Shown here in pieces: positions 1 to 5,905 of a stretch of 7,773 nucleotides of DNA (the stretch's first letter is position 1; every line of letters starts with the position of its first letter). The notes beneath the pieces were generated by a model, which did not search any database, had not been told where the DNA came from, and worked only from the letters and a program-made list of their open reading frames with translations. Source of the stretch: Faecalimonas sp. (GTDB lineage Bacteria > Bacillota_A > Clostridia > Lachnospirales > Lachnospiraceae); the NCBI GenBank assembly GCA_026169575.1, contig JAPFCT010000431.1:1-7773 (forward strand), given 5' to 3'. Both the position numbers and the translations under genes were made by a program.

Positions 1-1091
1 GCCATACTACTATCCCACAATCTGATTTTGTGAGCAAATACATTCTGTCCGAATCCCGGACACTTACTCCCCAGGAAGAATTAACTGTTCCCATTCTTGA
101 AGACTGGTACATCATACCAAAAGAAATCCAAAGAATCTGCGAACATGCCAAATTAACCACAAGTACCAATCAGCCAATGCGTAATTTTCTCCTCCGGGGA
201 CCAGCCGGAACCGGGAAAACCGAGGGTGCCAAAGCAATCGCAGCCGGTATGCATCTTCCATATCGCTGTATTACCTGCTCTGCAAACACGGAGATTTTTG
301 ACCTCCTTGGTCAGATTCTCCCAGACGTAGACGGAAAAATGGCTTCCCTTCAAACGGAACTTCCTTCGTTCCAGGACATCATGCTGGATCCATCTACTGC
401 TTATGAAAAGCTGACCGGAACCTATGATGAAACAGTATCGGAAGATACCGTCTATCAGACATTGGTGGATCACATTTTTGAAGAAATGCACCAAAAATAT
501 GCCGAAACATCCAAAAGCCAGCGATTCCGCTATGTAGATACTCCTCTGGTGGAAGCAATCCGTAACGGATATCTGGTAGAAATTCAGGAACCTACCGTCA
601 TTGCAAATCCTGGTGTTTTAGTTGGCTTAAATTCTCTTTTGGATCGCTGCAACAGCGTATTTCTTCCAAATGGAGAAGTCATCAGACGCCATTCGGATAC
701 AGTTATTGTGGTTACAACCAATAATGAATACGCGGGCTGTCGTCCCATGAACCAGTCTGTTATTTCACGAATGAATTTGGTCATTGATATGGATGAGCCG
801 GATGAAGACACGATGATTGAACGTGTGCTTGCCATTACCGGCTGCTCAGATAAAAAATCTGTTCGGACCATGGCACAGATTGTACGCTCCATCTCTCAGT
901 ATTGTCAGGACAATCTGATTACCGATGGTTGTTGTGGAATCCGTGAACTGATTGCATGGGTGCAGTCTTTTATGGTATGCGGTGATCTGATGGAAGCAGC
1001 ACATTATACCATTCTCTCCTCCGTAACGGCAGATGCAGAAAGTCGTCTGGAGATTGAAGGCAGTTGTCTGGAAACCGTAATTGCAGCATAG
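1..1091 (+). CDS. MoxR/CobS-like AAA+ ATPase (5' partial)
   Basis: This is probably an ATP-driven remodelling chaperone of the MoxR/CobS branch of AAA+ proteins. The frame is open to the window edge (first full codon at base 3). A GTG at 30 has no ribosome site before it, so I treat the gene as truncated by the window. Numbering residues from that GTG, Walker A is GPAGTGKT at 57-64. The Walker B region is GYLVEIQEP, with Q186-E187 where most relatives have Asp-Glu. Sensor 1 is TTNNE around N231, and a probable arginine finger lies in SVISRMN at R247. A helical lid-like C-terminus follows. It sits just upstream of a small repressor and a VWA protein with a CobT-like domain, the usual pairing for this ATPase class. 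No CobN-like chelatase is nearby, so a cobalamin role is unlikely. The family call is firm; the substrate is unknown. Confidence 0.88.
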   Translation, partial: HTTIPQSDFVSKYILSESRTLTPQEELTVPILEDWYIIPKEIQRICEHAKLTTSTNQPMRNFLLRGPAGTGKTEGAKAIAAGMHLPYRCITCSANTEIFDLLGQILPDVDGKMASLQTELPSFQDIMLDPSTAYEKLTGTYDETVSEDTVYQTLVDHIFEEMHQKYAETSKSQRFRYVDTPLVEAIRNGYLVEIQEPTVIANPGVLVGLNSLLDRCNSVFLPNGEVIRRHSDTVIVVTTNNEYAGCRPMNQSVISRMNLVIDMDEPDEDTMIERVLAITGCSDKKSVRTMAQIVRSISQYCQDNLITDGCCGIRELIAWVQSFMVCGDLMEAAHYTILSSVTADAESRLEIEGSCLETVIAA

Positions 1092-1105
1092 GTGGTGTTA
1101 TGATG
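1089..1105 (+). promoter_or_regulatory. Ribosome binding site deciding the XRE start
   Basis: The sequence TAGGTGGTG overlaps the ATPase stop codon and lies just before two consecutive ATG codons at 1100 and 1103. The AGGTGG core at 1090-1095 is 4 nt from the first ATG and 7 nt from the second. It supports a start here rather than at the in-frame ATG at 1064 inside the ATPase gene, which has no comparable site. Confidence 0.6.
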
Positions 1106-1357
1106 AAACAAAATTATCCGGAAGAGGAGCTTCGCCTTACGCTGGCGCAAAATCTGGTCTTTCTTCGGAAATCCCGGAAAAACAGACTATCGCAAAAAGC
1201 ACTGGCAAGGTATCTTCAGCTTCCAACCAAAACTGTTATGAATTATGAAAATGGTAAAGCTACCCCCATGGCATACGCAGTCCTTCGCCTTGCGAATTAT
1301 TACGGCTGTACCGTAGAGGAGCTTTTGACCACAAATATGCGAAAGAAGGAAAGGTGA
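1100..1357 (+). CDS. XRE-family helix-turn-helix regulator
   Basis: This is a small DNA-binding protein of the XRE/Cro-CI type, 85 residues from the ATG at 1100. Almost the whole protein is one helix-turn-helix domain: a first helix around LAQNLVFLRKSR, then LSQKALARYLQLP and the recognition segment TKTVMNYENGKATP, ending with the typical LANYYGCTVEELL helix. No second domain for ligand binding or oligomerisation is visible. It begins 8 nt after the ATPase stop. Its stop codon overlaps the possible GTG start of the VWA gene, so the three genes are very likely one transcript and translationally coupled. By analogy with similar small repressors it may regulate its own operon, but no operator could be identified because the operon's promoter lies upstream of the window. 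The domain call is secure; the target is unknown. Confidence 0.88.
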   Translation: MMKQNYPEEELRLTLAQNLVFLRKSRKNRLSQKALARYLQLPTKTVMNYENGKATPMAYAVLRLANYYGCTVEELLTTNMRKKER

Positions 1358-1365
1358 ATACATTG
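1350..1365 (+). promoter_or_regulatory. Ribosome binding site and alternative TTG start
   Basis: AAAGGTGA at 1350-1357 is a good Shine-Dalgarno match ending 5 nt before TTG at 1363-1365, in frame with the VWA protein. The GTG at 1354 lies inside that Shine-Dalgarno match but has its own AAGGA upstream at about 1346-1350. Starting at TTG would shorten the protein by three residues and leave a 5-nt gap after the XRE stop. Confidence 0.45.
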
Positions 1366-3468
1366 AACAGTAACCAAAAAACTTTAAAACGAATGATTCA
1401 GGATACGAAACTGCAGATCTCTGATGAGGAACTATTCCTCTCTGCAGCATTCCAAAAGCACCAGACTTCCCTGGCGAAAGCGGCTACTGGCCGTTCTCGC
1501 TATGGGTTACAGGTTATTACAAACTGGGATACATCAGAAGATGCTGGGGTTGCTTATACCGATAACTATAAAATCCACTGCAATGCCGGAAACCATATTA
1601 CACAAAGTTTTCCCTCCCGTTTTTTGCGGGCATTGAGCATCAGCGGATTTACCGGACATGAGACCGCACATCTTCGATATTCTGATTTTACCTCCCTTAA
1701 CCTCTATCTTACAAAACTGGAACAAGGGATTTTTTATCCGGAACCACCGGAAATAAACGATCCGGAATATCAGAAAAACCTGGATGTTATTACCGAAGCT
1801 ATGGAAGAAAAAGATAGGGCTGTATGCCTAACACTCTCGCGCTGCGCCGCACAAATTAACAATATTCTAGAAGACATCTATATAGAAGCTCGTATGTGCG
1901 AAGACTGTCCCGGTACGTTCAAGCAGGGAATCCAGATGAATCATTTCCGCATGACTGAACTGATTCCGGACATCCACGATCAGATTGCTCAGGGATACCA
2001 ACCCTTTTCTATTATGAGTAATCTTCTGTTATCCTACTGCCGAACCGGCAACATCAACAACCGTACCGACTACTCCGGCGAATATATGGACACTCTGATG
2101 GACTGCACCGAGTACATTGATGAAGCTTTAAATGCACCAGAAGGGAAAGCCCGTATGACAGCCAGTAACCATTTGGCAGTCATCTGTTGGAAATACATTG
2201 AACCCTTGGTGGATAAAATGCGGGAAGAATTGGAAAAGCAGGATGAAGAATGTGCTGCGAATGACTTAGAAAAGATACTTGGAAATGAATTAACCGGTGC
2301 AAGCCCACTCCCTGTCGGAAAAAACGGAGGCATCCCCAAAAATCTTGGCGGATCTTCCAATGGATCTGCGCCAGGTGCAGATCTTTCCCCAAAAGGCAGA
2401 CAAGAGTTAATGGAAGCTGCTAAGAAGGTGTTTCAGGAAGAAGGTGGAAGGATCGAACTTGCCAAAACAACAAGTATTATGGATGGCAATAATCCGGGGA
2501 TTACCTTTGAAAATCAGTATTCTGGTTCCGGCTACGAACATGCTGCAGCTGATCTTGCCCGTATCTTAACAGATGTTGCAACAGAGATTGCGGAAGAAAC
2601 ATATGAACAGGAACTAACTGAAGAACTCCAGAAAACTGCAGATGAAATCAACTATGGAAACGCACATGCAGGTATCCACGTTACGATCCACCGGATGAAT
2701 ACCGTTTCCGATTTCCTGATTCGGGAATATAGTCAGATTGCCGCACCTCTTTTACGGGCATCCAAACGTCTGCAAAATTCCATTTTGCCACTGCTGAAGG
2801 ATGAAGCAGAAGGCGGAAAACAGAAGAATCTGATGTTTGGAAAACGTCTGGATATGCGCGTCCTGCACCGGGAAGACGGAACCATCTTTACCCGTACACG
2901 CCTACCAAATGATGAACAGCGACTAGCAGTTGGATTACTGGTAGATGAAAGCGGTTCTATGGATTGGGGTGACCGGATTACCCATGCGAGAAAAACTGCA
3001 ATCGTTTTATACGATTTCTGCATCAGCCTTGGAATTCCAATTACAATTTATGGGCATTCCACTGGTCATGATGATGTAGATCTTTATTCTTATGCTGAAT
3101 TTGATTCCCTGGATGCGTCCGATCGTTACCGACTGATGGATATGTCGGCAAGAGGAGGAAACCGAGATGGTGCTGCTCTTCGCTTTGTGGCAGAGCATTT
3201 AGCCAAACGTCCGGAAACAAGAAAGCTGTTGATCATCATTTCTGACGGTCAACCGGCTGCTGGCGGATACTCCGGTACAGCGGCAGAAGCTGATCTTCGC
3301 GGAATTAAGAAAGAATTTCAAAAGCGCGGAGTAATCACGTTTGCGGCAGCTATTGGAGATGATAAAGAAAATATCCGACGGATTTATAAGGATGGATTCT
3401 TAGACATCACCAAATTAGAGGATCTGCCAAAGAACATGACGCAGCTCGTGAAACAATATCTCAAGTAG
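1354..3468 (+). CDS. HExxH-motif protein with CobT-like VWA domain
   Basis: A 704-residue protein with two recognisable ends. The N-terminal part contains HETAH at 102-106 and, further on, LEDIYIEARM (E173, D174, E178). This is a pattern like the zinc-metallopeptidase-like domains fused to VWA modules (DUF2201 type). A Gly/Ser/Pro-rich low-complexity linker lies near 323-345. The C-terminal part is a VWA domain with a CobT-like lead-in (GKRLDMRVLHR) and a metal-ion-dependent adhesion site made of DESGS (D531, S533, S535), the NRDG loop (D605) and ISDGQP (D631). No signal peptide or membrane segment is seen, so it is cytoplasmic. It is the expected partner of the AAA+ ATPase encoded upstream. 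The start is ambiguous: GTG at 1354 overlaps the XRE stop, while TTG at 1363 has AGGTGA 5 nt upstream and may be better. The VWA call is strong; protease activity is inferred from motif only. Confidence 0.87.
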   Translation: MNTLNSNQKTLKRMIQDTKLQISDEELFLSAAFQKHQTSLAKAATGRSRYGLQVITNWDTSEDAGVAYTDNYKIHCNAGNHITQSFPSRFLRALSISGFTGHETAHLRYSDFTSLNLYLTKLEQGIFYPEPPEINDPEYQKNLDVITEAMEEKDRAVCLTLSRCAAQINNILEDIYIEARMCEDCPGTFKQGIQMNHFRMTELIPDIHDQIAQGYQPFSIMSNLLLSYCRTGNINNRTDYSGEYMDTLMDCTEYIDEALNAPEGKARMTASNHLAVICWKYIEPLVDKMREELEKQDEECAANDLEKILGNELTGASPLPVGKNGGIPKNLGGSSNGSAPGADLSPKGRQELMEAAKKVFQEEGGRIELAKTTSIMDGNNPGITFENQYSGSGYEHAAADLARILTDVATEIAEETYEQELTEELQKTADEINYGNAHAGIHVTIHRMNTVSDFLIREYSQIAAPLLRASKRLQNSILPLLKDEAEGGKQKNLMFGKRLDMRVLHREDGTIFTRTRLPNDEQRLAVGLLVDESGSMDWGDRITHARKTAIVLYDFCISLGIPITIYGHSTGHDDVDLYSYAEFDSLDASDRYRLMDMSARGGNRDGAALRFVAEHLAKRPETRKLLIIISDGQPAAGGYSGTAAEADLRGIKKEFQKRGVITFAAAIGDDKENIRRIYKDGFLDITKLEDLPKNMTQLVKQYLK

Positions 3469-3487
3469 AAAGAAGGGACAACTAAAA

Positions 3488-4198
3488 ATGAATGAAACAT
3501 ACCAGAACCGTGTGACTGACCAGATTTGCAAAATCCAAACAGATAAAAAGCTGATTGCATTTTATGACCGACTGCTTTGTGCTTCCTATTACTGTTTTGC
3601 GCAGCTACATGCCAAAGGTGAATATGCTGAAAATGGACACAAAGCCCACTCTCTCATCGGAATTTCTATCCAGGATTATTCCGGCGGCACGGGTGACCGG
3701 AATATCATTACCCGATTCCATCTCGCACCGGAACAAATTCAATTTCTACTAACCAGAATTACTGCAGGTTTTCCGGAATTTGAATGGAGTCAGAGCAAAA
3801 TCTTTGGAAATCCAGATGCACAAGGATACTCTACAGCACAACAGTTCTTTATTTCCAGGCATGTATATAATAGCAAGCAGGAAGTACAGAACAGCCCATG
3901 GCGCATTCAGATTATCAATGGAAAAGGAATAAAAAAGCAGAATCGAAACGGCGGTTCCTACATGCAGGCAAAAAGCTTTGTTTCAGAAAAAACTGCTTTC
4001 ATCCAGTTGACAGATATGGATCTTTACATGCTCTTAAAACGGGTAGATTCCTATATCACCAACTGGGAAGCCGCCTACGCACCAACCTTAATCGGAAACG
4101 GCAAACAAATGCTGAACCAGCAAAGACAGACACAGCAGGCAGCCACTACACAATATGATCAAGGACAATACGCAACGCCGAATTTTTATGTTGCGTAA
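3488..4198 (+). CDS. Conserved-looking hypothetical protein, 236 aa
   Basis: I do not recognise this protein. It starts at an ATG with AGAAGGG about 10 nt upstream and follows the VWA gene by 19 nt, so it is probably the last gene of the ATPase/VWA operon. The N-terminal third is helical (FYDRLLCASYYCFAQLHAKG), followed by an apparent beta-rich segment (HSLIGISIQDYSGGTG) and by a central basic, Gly-rich stretch, IINGKGIKKQNRNGGSYM. Another helix-rich section, LTDMDLYMLLKRVDSYI, comes before a Gln-rich, probably disordered tail covering roughly the last 30 residues. No membrane span, signal peptide or known catalytic motif is visible. A Gln-rich tail after a compact domain recalls some nucleic-acid-binding proteins, but that is a weak impression. 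Its position suggests it could be a substrate, adaptor or regulator of the ATPase/VWA pair. Confidence 0.75.
   Translation: MNETYQNRVTDQICKIQTDKKLIAFYDRLLCASYYCFAQLHAKGEYAENGHKAHSLIGISIQDYSGGTGDRNIITRFHLAPEQIQFLLTRITAGFPEFEWSQSKIFGNPDAQGYSTAQQFFISRHVYNSKQEVQNSPWRIQIINGKGIKKQNRNGGSYMQAKSFVSEKTAFIQLTDMDLYMLLKRVDSYITNWEAAYAPTLIGNGKQMLNQQRQTQQAATTQYDQGQYATPNFYVA
4169..4197 (+). repeat. 8-bp inverted repeat spanning a stop codon
   Basis: TACGCAAC at 4169-4176 and its exact reverse complement GTTGCGTA at 4190-4197 flank a 13-nt AT-rich loop. The right arm includes the first two bases of the stop codon of the 236-residue gene. No T-run follows directly, so it is not itself a typical intrinsic terminator. 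It could be an mRNA 3' hairpin or a protein binding palindrome. Confidence 0.45.
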
Positions 4199-4209
4199 TA
4201 AAACATCTG

Positions 4210-4239
4210 AAAGGGCAGTCTTCAACGGCTGCTCTTTTG
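4210..4239 (+). terminator. Probable intrinsic terminator after ATPase/VWA operon
   Basis: AAAGGGCAGTC (4210-4220) can pair with GGCTGCTCTTT (4227-4237) as an 11-bp stem with two G-U pairs and the six-base loop TTCAAC. Its right arm ends in a short TTTT run (4235-4238). It lies 11 nt after the stop of the 236-residue gene and only 21 nt before the start of the SpoVT-like gene. The T-run is short, so partial readthrough into the next gene is plausible. I see no clear promoter in the gap. Confidence 0.6.
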
Positions 4240-4258
4240 TAAAAGAAAGGAGAACTTT

Positions 4259-4786
4259 ATGGAATATGCAACCTTACTGAACATGGACCGACAGGGGCGA
4301 ATCGTCATTCCCATTCAGGTACGAAAATCCCTGAAATTGGAGGAAGGAGATTTAATTGCCTTGGAAGCAGATGGAAAAAATATCCTGCTCCGCAAACAGA
4401 CTGCCTACACTCCTTTGGATGCAAGTCTAAAAGAGTTTTTGGATATCCTCCATGCAAATGTTCCCAGTCGTGTCCTTCTTTGTAGTGAAACCAAAATACT
4501 GGCAGTAAAAAATTACCATGCCGCTCTAAACATGCCGGTAACAGAAACAATCCAGCAACTTGTCCAAAGGGAAACCATGCAGTTATTTTCTCTACAGGAT
4601 GGCGTTTATCCAATTCCTTCCGGCAGGTATCCGATATCTGCTTTTTTTCCCATTCCGGGTGAAACCAGATATGGATCGGCTCTTGGATTACTTCTTTGTT
4701 CGATCAATAACCATGAATTTAGTGAAATGGAACTTGGCTGTGCCAAAATGACCGCAGCCGCCATTACACGTTACATCAATCAGTGA
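4259..4786 (+). CDS. SpoVT-like AbrB-family regulator with GAF domain
   Basis: A 175-residue transcriptional regulator of the SpoVT type. Residues 6-46 form the swapped-hairpin AbrB DNA-binding domain, with the diagnostic run DRQGRIVIPIQVRKSLKLEEGD. Residues from about 50 onward match the length and pattern of the SpoVT C-terminal GAF-like domain: a linking helix, the VLLCSETKILAV strand pair, a helix around ETIQQLVQRE, and a C-terminal helix EMELGCAKMTAAAITRYI. B. subtilis SpoVT is about the same size (178 residues) and acts in the forespore. Clostridial mobile elements often carry similar proteins, so a sporulation role should not be assumed. The start is set by AAAGGAGA at 4245-4252, 6 nt before the ATG. 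It probably heads the second gene block. The ligand of the GAF domain, if any, is unknown. Confidence 0.85.
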   Translation: MEYATLLNMDRQGRIVIPIQVRKSLKLEEGDLIALEADGKNILLRKQTAYTPLDASLKEFLDILHANVPSRVLLCSETKILAVKNYHAALNMPVTETIQQLVQRETMQLFSLQDGVYPIPSGRYPISAFFPIPGETRYGSALGLLLCSINNHEFSEMELGCAKMTAAAITRYINQ

Positions 4787-4802
4787 AAGGAGTGTAAATA
4801 CC

Positions 4803-5045
4803 ATGATGAATCATAAAATAACTACTACTTGTAAAAAAGAAATATTACTCACCGGACAGATCTGTTTCCCGCTCCGGGTTGGAGAACGTGCTGTTATTAA
4901 CAGAATTGGATCGTGTTCTATAATAACCTCCAGAGTTATCACCATTCAGGAAGTATCTGCAGATGGTGTGGTATTTGAAACACAAAACACCATTTACCAT
5001 TTAAGCTATATCTCTGAACCGGTTTCGGAAGTGATGTGTGCTTGA
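4803..5045 (+). CDS. Small hypothetical protein, 80 aa
   Basis: I do not recognise this small protein. AAAGGAG at 4786-4792 precedes two consecutive ATG codons at 4803 and 4806, either of which could be the start. The sequence alternates hydrophobic and polar residues in short stretches (EILLTGQICFPLRVGERAVI, CSIITSRVITIQEV, GVVFETQNTIYHLSY), suggesting a small all-beta barrel-like fold. The ERAVINRIG and VVFETQNTIYHL segments would fit neighbouring strands. There is no signal peptide or membrane segment. It starts 16 nt after the SpoVT-like gene and its last 10 nt overlap the next gene, so it is part of a coupled operon. The good ribosome site and tight packing make it likely real despite its size. 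Confidence 0.68.
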   Translation: MMNHKITTTCKKEILLTGQICFPLRVGERAVINRIGSCSIITSRVITIQEVSADGVVFETQNTIYHLSYISEPVSEVMCA

Positions 5046-5671
5046 GTCATGTATATGAATTGGGGAGCAGCCTTTGCAAGCTGCTCTCTACATTAAAGAA
5101 AAACCGTGAACAGGTGCCTCTTCATATTCTAAAGACACAATACAAAGTGCCTTACGAGGCTCTGATCAGACAGATCAACGAGACCGCTACTGCATTTGTC
5201 AAAGAAATAGTTTTCTCAAAACTTCTGATGAATCCAGATGACGACACGGAAGAACAGTACTCAGTTATACAGGAAATCATCAATACTTCTGGAATGCTGA
5301 AAGAAATGAACCATTCATTGTCAAAATCGTATGATGTGGAACTTCTTCATCGGCAGGCACTCAAACTCCGGGAATGCATTGAAGATGCACTTTATCCCTA
5401 TATTGCGCGTAAGGATTGTCTGGTGGTAGATATGGAACATATCGAAGATACTCCGATCATCTATAACACCATTACCCGAAAAGTTTATGAAAATGACCAA
5501 TGGGTTGACCACAAACTGGATCTGCAAGGAAAATTCCTTTTGTTTATAAAACCAGATAACGGCAGTCCTCAACAATCAGAAAAGGAGATGTTACAAAATG
5601 AATCTAAACCAATACCTTCCCTACATATTCCTTCAGAATATGATACAAAAACGCAAGGATCGCATTTATGA
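5036..5671 (+). CDS. Hypothetical protein, 211 aa, non-ATG start
   Basis: An unrecognised, mostly helical, acidic protein. The likely start is GTG at 5036, inside the end of the preceding gene, with a weak GGAA about 5 nt upstream; TTG at 5042 is an alternative. There is no in-frame ATG until about residue 65, so a non-ATG start or translational coupling to the upstream gene is needed. Residues 1-125 look like a helical bundle (SLCKLLSTLKKNREQV, ALIRQINETATAFVKEIV, LLHRQALKLRECIEDALYPYI). Residues 126-175 switch to a strand-rich segment (CLVVDMEHIEDTPIIYN, KFLLFIKPD). The final 24 residues are polar and encoded in DNA shared with the next gene. No catalytic motif or membrane segment is evident. 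Confidence 0.68.
   Translation: MCLSHVYELGSSLCKLLSTLKKNREQVPLHILKTQYKVPYEALIRQINETATAFVKEIVFSKLLMNPDDDTEEQYSVIQEIINTSGMLKEMNHSLSKSYDVELLHRQALKLRECIEDALYPYIARKDCLVVDMEHIEDTPIIYNTITRKVYENDQWVDHKLDLQGKFLLFIKPDNGSPQQSEKEMLQNESKPIPSLHIPSEYDTKTQGSHL
5065..5086 (+). repeat. Perfect 7-bp hairpin inside start of hypothetical gene
   Basis: GAGCAGC at 5065-5071 and GCTGCTC at 5080-5086 form a perfect inverted repeat with an 8-nt loop. The stem can extend inward by a CTT/AAG pairing with one bulged C. It lies about 30 nt inside the 211-residue gene with no T-run after it, so it is more likely a translational or RNA-stability element, or chance, than a terminator. Confidence 0.35.
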
Positions 5672-5900
5672 ATATCAACACCGGTCTTATTGGGAAGCAG
5701 ACTTTATCAATCGCTGTTCAGACCGACTGCATAGCGGTATTGGACGCTGCAATCTGCCCTATGAAACACTGTCGGAAGACAGGGAACTCTTAAATACTGC
5801 ATATACCATTTATCAGAAAATACAAGACTGCAATGTTGCTTATAATGATACATTGGACTGCGTAATTGACCGGATAGAAGAAATGATCTGGGAGGTGTAG
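5598..5900 (+). CDS. Small hypothetical protein, 100 aa
   Basis: An unrecognised 100-residue protein, predicted to be almost entirely helical and rich in Tyr, Asp, Glu and Arg. The N-terminal half has a basic, aromatic helix (MIQKRKDRIYEYQHRSYWEA) and the C-terminal half an amphipathic acidic helix (DCVIDRIEEMIWEV). A strong ribosome site, AAAGGAGATG at 5581-5590, lies at good distance from the ATG. This supports the start even though the gene then overlaps the preceding one by 74 nt. Four Cys residues are present but are not spaced like a zinc finger. It ends 2 nt before the next gene's ATG, so it is part of the same operon. An internal ATG at 5640 is possible but has no comparable ribosome site. 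Confidence 0.7.
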   Translation: MNLNQYLPYIFLQNMIQKRKDRIYEYQHRSYWEADFINRCSDRLHSGIGRCNLPYETLSEDRELLNTAYTIYQKIQDCNVAYNDTLDCVIDRIEEMIWEV

Positions 5901-5905
5901 TGATG
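5891..5905 (+). promoter_or_regulatory. Ribosome binding site deciding the last plus-strand start
   Basis: GGAGGTG at 5891-5897 is 5 nt before ATG at 5903 and only 2 nt before the in-frame GTG at 5900. The ATG at 5903 is therefore the better start. The site overlaps the end of the preceding gene, consistent with coupled translation. Confidence 0.6.

Noticed and set aside
30..32. GTG as true start of the AAA+ ATPase
   Set aside because: The frame is open to the window edge and no ribosome site precedes the GTG, so the gene most likely begins upstream of the window.
153..494. Minus-strand open frame of 113 codons opposite the ATPase gene
   Set aside because: It is antisense to the conserved P-loop region, has no ribosome site and encodes no recognisable domain; a shadow frame.
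1064..1099. Longer XRE protein starting at ATG 1064
   Set aside because: This start lies inside the ATPase gene without a ribosome site, and the extra 12 residues are not part of the helix-turn-helix fold. ATG 1100 has AGGTGG before it.
1..3468. Aerobic cobaltochelatase CobS/CobT for cobalamin synthesis
   Set aside because: The pairing resembles CobS/CobT, but no CobN-like gene or other cobalamin gene is present and the N-terminus of the VWA protein has an HExxH motif.
4009..4040. Possible sigma-A promoter with TTGACA at 4009
   Set aside because: The -35 box is perfect, but at 17 nt spacing the -10 position reads GCTCTT, and the site lies within a coding region.
3898..4158. Plus-strand 86-codon frame inside the 236-residue gene
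   Set aside because: It lies entirely within a gene with a better start and ribosome site and looks like an out-of-frame shadow.
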